Part shown: positions 48,940-60,001 of the stretch, one piece after another
Numbering within the stretch: the stretch's first letter is position 1
Layout: the number at the start of each line of letters is the position of its first letter
Source of the DNA: Carposina sasakii
Taxonomy: Eukaryota > Arthropoda > Insecta > Lepidoptera > Carposinidae
Reading direction: 5' to 3'
Length of the DNA stretch: 64,000 nt
NCBI GenBank assembly: GCA_014607495.2
Contig: CP053154.1
Span: forward strand, 5,022,001 to 5,086,000
The notes under the pieces: model-generated
Seen by the model: only the letters and a program-made list of their open reading frames with translations
Told to the model about the DNA's origin: nothing
Database searches by the model: none
Made by a program: the position numbers and the translations under genes

Positions 48940-49495
48940 TCCCAACTAATATTATAAATGCGAAAGTAACTCTGTCTGTCTGTCTGTCTGTCTGTTACGC
49001 TTTCCCGCTTAAACCTCGCAACCGATTTTGATGAAATTTGGTACAGACAATCTTTAGACCCTGAGACAGAACATAGGCTACTTTTTATTTCGAAAAAAAG
49101 GGATGAAGGGGTTGAAATAGAGGTTGAAAGTTTGTATGGGATTTCTTAATTTTAAAAGATAAAACCATGAAACTTTATATTTAAGCACTTGATAAGAAAT
49201 CATTAAACATTTGTTCTAGCATTTTTGAAATTTCGACCAGCTAAGGGGTGAAATAAGGGTTGAAAGTTATATATTATAAATGCGAAAGTTTGTAAGTATG
49301 GATGGATGGATGTTTGTTACTCTTTCACGTAAAAACGGCTGGAGCGATTTTAATAAAATTTGGTATAGAGTTAGCTGACACCCTGGATTAACACATAGGC
49401 TACTTTATATCCCGGGATTTTTTTTTTATCCCGGATAATTTAGACATTTTGTTTTTTCTGCAGTCCACGCGGACGAAGTCGCGGGCGTCCACTAG
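48940..49495 (+). mobile_element. Helitron-like element H5 (possibly two units)
   Basis: Starts A|TCCCAACTAATATTATAAAT, has a (TCTG)n microsatellite at about 48,972-48,998 and ends GACGAAGTCGCGGGCGTCC, then A and CTAG|T. The start-like ATATTATAAATGCGAAAGT recurs near 49,272, so this may be one element beside or inside another. Confidence 0.7.
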
Positions 49496-50195
49496 TATAA
49501 TATAATTTGACAATTTAGGCTTTCTTGATTACAATTCACCATCAACCATATAATTTTTTTAGAACTATGTTTGGATAAATAAAACTTCTTATAGAACTCC
49601 TATCCTTTTTAGCTAGCAATTTACGTTAAATCTCATGAGACTGAAATCGTCGATTTGGACAGGGTTATAAATTTAATCAATTAAATTAAAATAATTTTAA
49701 TGATAATAAATCTAAAATACTTTCCTGTACTCAATTTGAATAACAAATTTTGTGCGATAATAAAAACGAAATGCACTTACTTATGAAATATTAATCAGGT
49801 CGCATGCGTACAATTACGCGTGCATTTGTAAAGCTAGGAAACGTGTAGAGTCGCCCGTGACAGACAGACAGACATGTGTGCACTATGGCTGCGTGATTCC
49901 GGTTATTCTTAAACAGGGTTGAAAACCTAATGGTAATTATTTGGTATTGTTACAAAGGAAAATAGAAAAAAAATATATACAAATTTAGGTTTATTAAACT
50001 ACCTTTTTGGCTTATGTCAGAAGTGCTATGCAATATTTAAGTTTATTCAAAATGATCACTCTTTATCACAGATCTAATATTTTATTTTGTAGCTGGAGAT
50101 GCTTTAGCTCAGAAGAGGCAGATCCTTTGTGGGGCATGTCTAACTTAAACGTTTTTTACTTTGACCGGTTAAACTAAAAGTATCCTATGTCATAT
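49496..50195. other. No recognised gene
   Basis: AT-rich. No coding sequence or repeat recognised. Confidence 0.55.
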
Positions 50196-50452
50196 TCCTC
50201 GTCTTCAGCCTATTGCAGTCCACTGCTGGACGTTGGCCACTTCAGGGCACGCCACAAGGCTACTGCCACAGGGGGGTTTTGCCCATAGTCACCACGCTGG
50301 GCAGGCCGGTTGGTGACCGCAGTGTGATTTTCGGACTATGTTGTCAGTACGGGAGGCGCTGGTGCCCACCTCCCGGTAACCCTTAATCACCTCGCACGAT
50401 ACCCACGGCCACACCTGGGGTACAAACTCTACTCTGCCGGCACCACGCGGCT
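50196..50452 (+). repeat. Interspersed repeat family P, copy 5 (longest)
   Basis: CAGCCTATTGCAGTCCACTG, GGGCACGCCACAAGGCTACT, CACGCTGGGCAGGCCGGTTG, ACGGGAGGCGCTGGTGCCCA, then CCTCGCACGATACCCACGGC and CTGCCGGCACCACGCGGC. It extends the family about 60 bases beyond the other copies. Confidence 0.8.
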
Positions 50453-51256
50453 AATTTACGAATACAATATTTTCTTTCTTTGCACAGTATGCAGTAAAGT
50501 CGCTCAATAGGTTTCGTTGTTTATTCAAATTGTGATTTATACGATGCGTTTATATCAGACTTATTCGCGATGCCCCATGACCCTGCTGATTATTTAATTA
50601 GTTAGTTCACCAGTAATCGAACTACTTTCATGCTTGCATTTATTACTACAACATGGAACTTATAACATAGTCCGGAATGACATAACTGCAGAACGTTAGT
50701 TTAGTAACTTGTACACGATTAGCAGTGGTCGGAGTAGGTATATTGAATTAAGGTCATTGACATCAAACGTATATGTTAATATGGATACGCCTCCGAGTTT
50801 CCGGATTATTATGATAAAAATAAAATAAAAATACCGAAACTTCGAAATTATTACATGAAACTAGTTAAAAATGTATCAATCCTGTCAACGCTATGCTGCT
50901 AGTTTTTGGAAACTCTGGTACATTCCGGAAAAAATGCATGTCCATGTTATGATATCATGACGCAAGTATCTAAAATCAATATACCTACTCCGACCACTGA
51001 CAATTAGTCAGTCGAGAACTTGTAATTATAAATAACATCATAAAATAATAATGTACCTACCTACCTATTTAAGAACGCTAAAGGATAACCTAATAAATTT
51101 ATTATCTTCTATCAAGCTATCTCTATCTGTTTTACAATATTGTTCAAAATAATATTTGTTTTTGCCAAGATTTATGAAATTAGTCATGCCATGCCAGACG
51201 ATGTTTACATTATAAATGATTAAGATATAGGTAGTATAAATATTATTAAGAAATGA
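50453..51256. other. No recognised gene
   Basis: AT-rich with no ORF of note. Confidence 0.6.
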
Positions 51257-51514
51257 AACATTTTTTCACCCGAGTGATATTTGAACTCACGACTTCTCGC
51301 ATACCGTGCTTTGCTCTAACCAACTGAGCTACCGGGTCAATAACTCGGATGACGAATTTGACCATCTCTTTTAAACTTTTTTATTTTTACATAACGTTTT
51401 TGGCAACGTTATTTTTTCATACCGATAGCTATACATTAGCCAAATCTCGGTAAACAAAGCAGAATCCCTCAGCACAATGTTTAATTGATAAAACTATGAA
51501 CCATATCCTAGCCT
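51257..51514 (-). mobile_element. tRNA-core SINE-like repeat T2
   Basis: Inverted relative of T1. On the - strand: ATTGTGCTGAGGGATTCTGC, CCGAGATTTGGCTAATGTAT, AATTCGTCATCCGAGTTATT, then the tRNA part GACCCGGTAGCTCAGTTGGT ... GCACGGTATGCGAG ... CACTCGGGTGA. Here the tRNA part is fuller than in T1 (variable loop present), but the B-box is GTTCAAATATC, weaker than consensus. Confidence 0.75.
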
Positions 51515-52370
51515 AGGATTATATTATGGAGAAGTATATATATAGTACATAGGTTGTTATTGTAATATTCTATTCTAAACTTAAAATCAAATGATGTTTG
51601 GTATTACACATATACTTATTATATTTAAATCAGTAACAACTAGACAAAGTAGTTGTTATGTGTTTTGCATGTAATAAAAATGGAGTTGGAAGTTAGAATA
51701 GACACTCGTTCTCAAGCTAAGGCTGAATGAATTTGCTCTGAAAGAAGTGCTTTGCAATCCCTTTTTACACGCGAAGTACCTACACTTAGATATATATATA
51801 TACACACCTTTGCGAATTTGTCGCGTAAATATGTGAGACATCATCCATACCTACTGTCACTGGCTAGCATGCACCCGTGGATGCGAAAGATATATCTCAA
51901 CTATGTCACTGCCAAGTTTCAAACAATACATACAAACTTCAGACATTATTAATGACTTCACATAATTACATAGAGTACCTATAGACAAAGGTGAGTTTAT
52001 TTCTATAAAGGAGATTTCTTACACCTATCATATAAACTACATTTTTATGAAGCTAGGTAGGTATATTGGATCCGTAATTTATAATAAATTCCATGAACAA
52101 GATTTAGGCTTCTCAGATTATGCCATACATTATTTATCAACTCAAGTACAATCTTGATAGTAGCTAATTAAGGGGCAAGTTTTTTTTTCAAAACCGTATT
52201 TATCAGTTCAGCGGTATCTATGTGAATGTCACTTGAAATACATTATTATGATGCAGGCATTTTCTGATAGATTTTGATACATTTTCTGATTTTAATAGTT
52301 TTGGGCGTCAATACTTCCATCTCCTTATAATTTCACTAACTTTCTGGAATACGAATAGAATGAGAGCTTG
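51515..52370. other. No recognised gene
   Basis: ORFs on both strands around 51,656-51,952 overlap each other and have no domain. Otherwise AT-rich. Confidence 0.55.
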
Positions 52371-52520
52371 TGCTGATGCGGGGCTTCTTTAGAATATATC
52401 AACTGTATCTAATTCCGTGATTGTCGTAAGAGTCGACTAAAGAATTTAGGGCCGTTCTCCTAAACTACAACTTGTCACTGGTCTTTTTGACCTGATTCCG
52501 CTATGCTTAACATACTGCTG
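52371..52520 (-). repeat. Interspersed repeat family X, copy 9
   Basis: GTGCTGATGCGGGGCTTCTT, AATATATCAACTGTATCTAA, GATTGTCGTAAGAGTCGACT and CCGCTATGCTTAACAT. Confidence 0.7.
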
Positions 52521-52938
52521 TACATAACTCCTAATCAGAGTACCTAAACCAAAGCATATGCCGTAAACTCCAGCGTCAGTTTAATCGAATTAAAAAAATT
52601 AACTTCAAACAAAAGCATATGCCACCGTGACTTTTGAAATTGGGATCCTGTAGTTAATTTGGTTTTTGTAATCCGCGTAGAAAGCCAGATGGTGCCTGGT
52701 GCGTATGCGCATACCGTATGGCACGTAACATAGGCGTCTTGCAGCAATTTTTCTGTCTGCTGCTTTGGCTGACTGGCGTTTAGGTCTGATTATAAAAGTA
52801 GGTGTAAGTAATTTACATTTTGTGTTTAATGTTTTTGGTTATGCCTTCCATATTGGTGTGAGGTATACCATTTTTACAGAGCAAACAGAATGGCCGTTAT
52901 TTTATGAGAGTAATGTAAGTAATGTTTCAAAATTGGTT

Positions 52939-53031
52939 AGAAGTGGCACCATGTGGTTCTATCGGCCCTTTGTGCTGTGCCTACCCCGTAAGGGATAAAG
53001 GCGTGATTATATGTATGTATGTATGTATGTA
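52939..53031 (+). mobile_element. Short SINE-like repeat with ATGT tail, copy 2
   Basis: AGAAGTGGCACCATGTGGTT, CTATCGGCCCTTTGTGCTGT, CCCCGTAAGGGATAAAGGCG, then (ATGT)5. The tetranucleotide tail is the usual 3' end of this kind of lepidopteran repeat. Confidence 0.75.
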
Positions 53032-53237
53032 ATGTTTGACAAACATATAGGTAATAGATAAATTGGTATGGGAGGGTGTATGTCACGGTTATTTTACCTA
53101 CCCTAATCTGTTTATTATAAGTTTTAATGTTTTCTCATTTTATTTAGCTAAAAAATAAAATGTAAGCTTAGTCAAAGTCTATGGAGTTCCTCGATGTTAT
53201 ATTAAACTTGCCAAGTCCTTGATAAACGATATTTTTG

Positions 53238-53707
53238 TTAATTATTTAGGTAAACATATTTTTTACTACCAAAAGTATACAGTAAAACTAACTTATCATT
53301 TGAGTGGTCAAAATGGGAACTAATGTTGTTTTCTTCATAAAATATCCATATTCGAAGCTCAAAAGCTCCACAAGCGACACCCTCCACTGAACAGGTAAGT
53401 TGGTGACTACCAGCGTTGCATAGAATGCACAGATAATAAAACACGTCATCCTAATCTTTGAACACGTGGACATAAGACGTTGCGCGAAAAAAGTGCTCAT
53501 TCAATTTTGTACGTTAAATTCGGTGTTCCTATAGGCAAGGTCCGTTTTTTGCCCATTCCCATGAACCCTGCGACAATAGGGTCGACCTCGATGAAAGACT
53601 TCGGCTCCGAGATCCACGCAAGAATAAATATTGTACAACAATAGGGTAGCTTCTTTGACTTTAAGTTTACCTTGTAGTTCGCTTAAGCAGTTTTGATTTT
53701 CGTGCAA
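53238..53707 (-). other. Unassigned cluster of overlapping ORFs
   Basis: On the - strand several open frames follow one another. The frame ending at 53,504 reads EPKSFIEVDPIVAGFMGMGK then KRTLPIGTPNLTYKIE and stops. About 100 bases further on is a hydrophobic MTCFIICAFYATLVVTNLP. There is an acceptor-like TTACCTGTTCAG near 53,394-53,405. I do not recognise a family. It may be a decayed gene piece or chance. Confidence 0.25.
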
Positions 53708-53782
53708 GGGGATCTTACGTATATAGGTAAATAATGCATTATAACGACCTCATTCTAATATGTTTATTCATAATATATATAT

Positions 53783-54137
53783 ACAGGATGTTTTTTCATT
53801 GCCACCCTTAACGAAGGGTACGTACTCTATACATCAAATAAAGTAAGTTTATGCCAAAAAAAATCCTGGGAAACTTTTAATTATTTGATTGGGCGAAATT
53901 TATAGTGTTCTGTGTTTATGCTAGTTTTTTTTATAGACATATATTAATTATTTATCGTAAAAAACTCGAAATTTTGATACACGCGTCAATGCGCATTTAT
54001 GTAGAAAAACGCAGTCTGTTTACTCAAGTTTGGACCCTAATATTTTTGACTGGTATCCAAAAATTTCTAAAAATGATCATGATGACGAGGAGATTCCGTA
54101 GTTTTCGGGAACGTTGACGATCAAAAATCACCCTGTA
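53783..54137 (-). mobile_element. MITE family M, copy F
   Basis: Inverted copy: TACAGGATGTTTTTTCATTG on the left and GATCAAAAATCACCCTGTA on the right. It lacks part of the segment after ATTTTTGAC. Confidence 0.85.
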
Positions 54138-54324
54138 TAGATACACTGAAACGGTGTTTCCTCAGGCGGTAATTTAGCAACTCAGCACTGATCTTTTACA
54201 TCTAGCCCCTTTATACTAAACGTGGACTGCGGAAACTTCGTCATCTTACAGTTCTTTCTGGTGACCGCTATATTTCATTTGATTGCTATCGTTTTGGAAA
54301 CAGAACCGTGTATTTATGGAAATG

Positions 54325-54693
54325 GATTTTTAATTTGATTATCCGCAATGTTTGCTTACCGCGCCAATTGTGCCGATCGATCCTGTGACTAGTTAAATGG
54401 GCTTATTGGTTATTGTGTGATACATTACTATTTTTAGACCACTTGTGACTCTCCATTGGGGTTGATACTGATTTTGAACTTTTTTGGGACCAACTTTTTT
54501 TGAAAATAATTCATAGGATTTTTTTTGTTTTTAAGTCATTATCTAAGGCCTACTTAAACGAACTACACAATTTTTTCATGAAAAAATTAAAAAAAATGTC
54601 AGAAAATATTTGAATTTTCAGTGGTTGTTCACCTCAGAATCATGGTCTGTAGTCGCCATATCAATATTTGCCTGGCTGTCACTTCCATCATGT
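54325..54693 (-). mobile_element. MITE family Y, copy Y3 (ends eroded)
   Basis: Inverted: TTGATTATCCGCAATGTTTG, CGCGCCAATTGTGCCGATCG, GGGCTTATTGGTTATTGTGT, CTCCATTGGGGTTGAT and finally CAATATTTGCCTGGCTGTCA. Neither TACAGGGTG end is preserved. Confidence 0.75.
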
Positions 54694-55439
54694 ATATCTA
54701 TGTACGTCAAAAAATTTTCTAAACCTTCATAACGTATTAAGTATACCTATACAATACATACATGTATGTATGTTTATACATTATAAATAAACGCGATAAA
54801 CATTTATCACGTATTAAACTTAGTTGGTCGCAGTGTAAGCCCGATGGTAACAATAGGGCCGGTAACGGATTTTTTCGACTCGTGTTGATCAAGACTCTTC
54901 CTTGTAGTATAGGTTGTGTCATGGCGCGGGATTATGTTCCCACGCTATAGGTAGAACTATCGGTAACCTGATTATTGAACTTATACGCCTATTATTCGTA
55001 CAGAGACATAAACTCAATGCATCACCTGAATCATAGAAGAATATTCTTTTTCCTCTATATTTGAATAGAATCGAAAAAGGCTCTGAAATCTTATCATATA
55101 TTCTATTATAGGTATCTAAAGATCGCTACTGCATTGAGTTACTCCATTTCTATTACATGTGTGTTTGCTATAACACCATAATTTTGTCGTCCCAAATCCC
55201 AATTTTTGTAACACTATGTTACGCTATGAAATCATTTCACATTTTTCATCAACCATAAAATATCTCACAATGAGTACACATAAGCGAGCGTCGGTATCGC
55301 TCGTTAGCAAAATTTTCTTGTTTTTCAACAGATTGACAGTGAAACGGCCACAAGGTTGCATGGGGGGCAATTCCGCAAAAAAATTCTGAAAGCTGAAACG
55401 GAACCGTTGTAGAAGCTCGGTACAACAGCCCCCTGTTTA
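54694..55439. other. No recognised gene
   Basis: Short overlapping ORFs on both strands near 54,737-54,950 without domains. The GAAACGGAACCGTTGTAGAAGCTC-like stretch at about 55,400 resembles one at 28,890, suggesting another small repeat. Confidence 0.5.
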
Positions 55440-55787
55440 TATAGGTTGTTTTTGGTCGTCAACGTTCCCGAATATTACGGAATTTCCTCATCATCACGAT
55501 CATTTTTCTCCATAGAAGCATACTGGGAAGTGTCTGATTCCCAAGATATTAGGGTCCAAAGTTAAATAAATGACTGCGTTTTTCTGCATAAATGCACATA
55601 GACGCGTGTAGCAAGATTTTTTCACGAAAAATAGTTAATATCTGTCTATAAAAAAAACTAATATAAACTGGACACTATAAATTTCGGCCGATCGAGTAAT
55701 TTAAAAAAAATTACATCCTTTCCCAGCATTTTTTTGGCATAAACTTACGTGCCCTTCGTTAAGGGTGGCAACGAAAAAACATCCTGT
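55440..55787 (+). mobile_element. MITE family M, copy G
   Basis: Begins ATAGGTTGTTTTTGGTCGTC (the terminal CAGG is mutated) and ends GGGTGGCAACGAAAAAACAT, then CCTG. It lacks the TATTTGATGTATAGAGTACG block. Confidence 0.85.
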
Positions 55788-58452
55788 GTATCTATGCCTA
55801 CGCATCATATATTGTAATCACGCTCTATAATTTACGTATTCTCCAAAATTTCGTTATATCGTTCCATATATTTCGTTTCTAATTTTAGAATATCCATTTT
55901 CAATAGTTAAGTAAATGTTACAGAAAATTACAGTACTTAACCCTAGGTACTTATGTTTACAGGAGCTTCAAGGGGAGACACTTGTCTTGTACTTATCGTA
56001 ATGGGCACAAATATCCACTTCAACTTATGTTAAAGACAATTTTTTTTTCTAGATAGCTGAAAATATTTTTTTGTAGTAAGTTTCAGAGGCTCTGAATTCA
56101 TGTAGACTATTGTAGATGGGTGCACAATAGAGCACATGGATGTTACTTCGAAGTTATATTCAAGATTCCTTAGGTAGCCATGTTTTCAATTTATGCTCTG
56201 CTGTACAAGTTATTGAAAACTTAATGAATGATCATTAATCACGACTCTTTAAGATTTTGATCGCCGCGTACATCAAACTTCTGAGTAACAGTGAACAGTG
56301 TATAGCGAATGGAGCGGAAAATATTTAAATGGAAGTCAAAATAGCGTGCAAGGCGGTTACCGTGTAAAATATGGCGATTTATCAAAAAAGCACGAGAAAA
56401 ACCAAAACAGGAGAAATTAAAATTCCTGCACCCGGAAATATGGGAGCGTGCGGAACGAAGCAAGAAATAGAAGTTTACCAAACTTTGAAATCTTTCGCAT
56501 TCTACGGAAACAATTATTGTGAATACCAAATAGAATTTTCTCAAAAATTTATGATCAACCTTTAAAAAAATTTGATGTAGAAATATCTACTTGCAGTAAA
56601 TAATCACAATATCTGAAAGTTAATTTTAGATAGGTGTATATCTTTTGAAATTAAAATTAATCTTATTTTAATAAATACCATCTTCCATGGGAGCTATACG
56701 GTGAAACGCACTCTAGTACATATAGTATTTAATATTAATCACGGATCCCACAGTCAAAGGGCGCAAGTAGTTTTGTGAGACGTTGTACCTAATTTTAAGT
56801 TCTAGAATATTTAAAGAATAATAAATAAATAAGATAATCACTTTGAACTACATTTTCTATTTAGAAATACCTGAATAGCAACGGTCCACATAAAATCTAT
56901 ACTTTAAAACTTGATCTCGAAAATGGTAATCACCCCTTTTGTTCTGGTAAAAAAAACCCACCCGATTTTTTTATCCGGGTAACAGCGGCGCATTACAATC
57001 ATAATAGTGATATCGTCTTACCGTTAACGGCCCGACTGAGGGACCGATGGCACAGGACAGAGTTAAACTCGGGTTAGGAAATATATAAGGTAAAGGATTT
57101 AGAATTTTTTAAATTTTTACGTTAGGAGTATCTTTTTTATATTTAAAGACTAGGTAGGTAACTATGAGTATTATTAAAAATGATTGAACAAAGCAAAATA
57201 TTGATTTATGCAATTTTTCTCCAGTAATAATGTAGAGACTTATGTATTTGAGGATTTATGAGAAGACAGTAACTATAGCTATATGTAGCGACTGTATGTA
57301 TATATAAATAGTAGATATAGTTCAATTTGAGGTATTAGTTATTTATTTGGCAAAAAACTAATTTCAACATAAACCTATCAACATTAAACGTGGTTAGTAA
57401 TGATCTAACAAACAAATTGAAATATTAATATAAGATGAATTATGTAATAAAATATGATCATAAACCTTTTAATTATACATGAAACAACAAATTTTAATTT
57501 GTAATAGGATTAAGACCGGTTTTTTATATTCATGTAAAGTTTAACCGTAGTTTAATTTACAAAGAATATCTTAACCGGAATCTTATTTAAGAGGGTGGAA
57601 CCGGCCAGGCTACGGGTTGAGCAAAGCAGCAGAGAAGTAGGTCATTTACTAACTAACAATTTGACTGCATTTCCATAAGGGTTTGTCTTAAAGGGTTGAA
57701 ATTAGGGGAATGTGCCGCTAATAGCCTATTTTAATTACTAAGAAATAAACCAGATCGGGTTTTTTACTTGTAAAGAATACGAGATGAATGAATTGTTTGA
57801 GAATAGTTTATTTAGATAAAATTAATACTAATATAACATCACATAAGTATATTCGAAGGCACTAAAATTATGTACTTACAGCGAATTTGTGAACAATAGG
57901 TGCCCTTTTTATTGTATTTACAGATTCATGGAAATATTTGTATGGCGTTACCGTAGTTAACGGAAAAACTTAACTAAAATTACTAATTAGGATTATGTAT
58001 TAGCTAATTTCATTAATTTTGAAAACACATTATTAGTCTTTAGGTCTTTTACTATAATAGTTTGCTATATTTATAATATTTTACAGTAAATAACCGCAAT
58101 GCAACTTTAAGCAGATGTTATATGAATATTCATTTTAATTACAATAACATCGGAGTAAAGTTATTTTCGTTCATAACAATGTTTTATTGTAATAACGGTA
58201 TTATTATGACAAAAAATGTGTTTTCAAGGTTGTAGAACAGTTTTCTTCTAAAGACTGTCATTATATCTAAATATTCACATTGATAGGATCAACATTATGT
58301 AAGAAATAAATAACTAAAGTGGAATAGATATCAAAGTGCACAGACATCATTACATATGACCGTTGGTGCACACCTTGCGTTCGTTGGCTTTGGCCCTGAC
58401 AGCTGTATGTTAACCACATTTAATAACACTACATCACAATATATTCATTAAT
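55788..58452. other. No recognised gene; ase 3' flank at right end
   Basis: ORFs on both strands at 56,239-56,565 (101 and 64 codons) overlap and have no domain I recognise. The rest is AT-rich. The ase 3' UTR should occupy the last few hundred bases; a - strand AATAAA lies near 58,182. Confidence 0.55.
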
Positions 58453-59670
58453 CTAAAGTTTATCTTTGTTCTTCAGAACAGGACGGTTCAGCCTAGTCTT
58501 CTCTTGCCACCATTTCAAGGTTTCTTCAAACTGCTCTCTATCTTCCGACGACATTGGTATATCTGGTAGCTCTTTCTTTAGTTCCACGTCACTGTAATCT
58601 ACGTTTTCCATGTAGTTTCTATTCTGTTCTTTAAATTTGTAGCCACCGTGAATCAGTAGGTCAGGATTAATAGCATCAAGAGGCATTTCGTTATGTCCAT
58701 TGAGAAGTTGCATCTGTTGATGAATTGACTGGGCATATTTAACTTCAAAATCACTGTCATTTACTATAATATCAGCTTCGGTACAATAATTTTGTTCAGG
58801 AATCACGGTAAATTGTTCTGCTGAATTTGGGAAAGGAAAGTGGCTTTCGATGAGATTTGGACTAACCTCGTCTTGTGCAAGAAGATCTGATGATGGCGTC
58901 AAAGGATGTCCTCCAATTTCTTCTTCTTCGTATAAATGTGGAGTAGAAACTAGCTGGAATGTTTCAACTGATGGCATTTCCACATATTGCTGTAGAGGCA
59001 TTTGTTGGAAAGCCCCGTCTACCTCATCCTCTTCCATGTCATCATCTTCTAAAGCTGGTGAGTTCATGGAGAAATAGTTTCGTTCCTGGCTATTGTCTCT
59101 GGGTGAAGATGATGCCGGCGAAGGAAATGATTCCATACCAGAATGTGTTGAATTTTCTTTATCAGCATGACCAATATTTAGAAGGCTTTCAAGATTCCTG
59201 ATATACTCCACTGCCATTCTTAAGGTTTCGACCTTACTGAGTTTTTTATTTGGTCCGCGGTTTGAGTTTGCTGTTTCAAATGCAGATGCCACCTCCTCCG
59301 GTATATGACGTCGAAGTGCTGCGAATCCATCGTTGACTTGCCGTACGCGGTTCCTTTCCCGCGCATTTCGTCGGGCCACGGCCACAGGCGTAGGCGACCG
59401 CGAGGCATCGTCAGTCACAATCTCACGCACTCGCGCCTTTTTCGCAAGAACTCCAGATGTCACTGGTTCAGCAGCACGCACTAGAGAAGACACTGAAACG
59501 GTTGTTGGCGGAGATTGCACTTTGGATTTTTTTCGTACGATGATAATCTCACGTCTAACATTTTCGGCACCATTGTTTGATATGTTGAGAGAATTATTCA
59601 CGGATTCTTGAAGCACCTGTGCCTTGCTTAAAGGCGAGTTGCGGAAGACGACTACGCCGATTGAGCTCAT
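58453..59670 (-). CDS. ase: Achaete-scute family bHLH transcription factor, probably asense
   Basis: Nuclear transcription factor of neural precursors. Asense works with E-proteins (Daughterless) on E-boxes to promote neuroblast and sensory-organ-precursor development. Single exon, 405 residues, starting MSSIGVVVF; the upstream in-frame GTG at 59,697 is not a eukaryotic start. The bHLH is at residues about 98-165: basic region [17 protein letters not shown], helix 1 through LRRHIPEEV, a loop with [10 protein letters not shown] and helix 2 ending [16 protein letters not shown].. AFE in helix 1/loop and [15 protein letters not shown] fit Asense better than Achaete or Scute, as does the length (Drosophila Ase is also a long protein). 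The acidic, Ser/Pro-rich middle precedes the conserved C-terminal motif [13 protein letters not shown] (about 378-390). Intronless, as usual for this complex. No other complex member is in the window. Confidence 0.93.
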   Translation of the reverse strand: MSSIGVVVFRNSPLSKAQVLQESVNNSLNISNNGAENVRREIIIVRKKSKVQSPPTTVSVSSLVRAAEPVTSGVLAKKARVREIVTDDASRSPTPVAVARRNARERNRVRQVNDGFAALRRHIPEEVASAFETANSNRGPNKKLSKVETLRMAVEYIRNLESLLNIGHADKENSTHSGMESFPSPASSSPRDNSQERNYFSMNSPALEDDDMEEDEVDGAFQQMPLQQYVEMPSVETFQLVSTPHLYEEEEIGGHPLTPSSDLLAQDEVSPNLIESHFPFPNSAEQFTVIPEQNYCTEADIIVNDSDFEVKYAQSIHQQMQLLNGHNEMPLDAINPDLLIHGGYKFKEQNRNYMENVDYSDVELKKELPDIPMSSEDREQFEETLKWWQEKTRLNRPVLKNKDKL

Positions 59671-59845
59671 TTCGGCGAGATGATTTGCGGTTTTCACATG
59701 TTCTGATTGTTTGTTTTGGATTAGTCGCGGACTGGCGTATTGATTTGGTCACGTATCTTGTTAAAATTTACTGTTATGGTGTCGAATATATCAGGATGGC
59801 GTCAGGGCGCCGTCTGTAGTAGGAATGGCGCGTGCCATGCGATCG

Positions 59846-59851
59846 CACCTG
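59846..59851. promoter_or_regulatory. E-box in ase 5' region
   Basis: CACCTG (CAGGTG on the - strand), about 180 bases before the start codon and inside the predicted leader. CAGGTG is the core preferred by proneural bHLH/E-protein dimers, so autoregulation is possible. Motif match only. Confidence 0.35.
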
Positions 59852-59983
59852 GGGTGGCCAGGCCTGGCGGGGGGATAAAAACAGGGGTACTTACGTTTGC
59901 TAGTTGCACACATGCCCTTTTCAAAGGGCGGATCGGGGATACATTGAAGTTCACAATGCCGCCGTACTACCCCACCGTACGCA

Positions 59984-59991
59984 CACATGTG
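59984..59991. promoter_or_regulatory. Palindromic E-box beside the ase TATA box
   Basis: CACATGTG directly next to the predicted TATA box, between it and the predicted start site. Confidence 0.35.
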
Positions 59992-59993
59992 AA

Positions 59994-60001
59994 CTTTTAT
60001 A
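59994..60001 (-). promoter_or_regulatory. TATA box of ase (predicted)
   Basis: TATAAAAG on the - strand, about 325 bases before the start codon. It would give a leader of roughly 290-300 bases. The surrounding 59,790-60,000 is clearly more GC-rich than its flanks, as expected of a core promoter. Confidence 0.55.

Noticed and set aside
56239..56565. Overlapping ORFs on both strands as a conserved gene
   Set aside because: Neither peptide shows a family signature, and each is open only because the region is less AT-rich. A protein search could overturn this.
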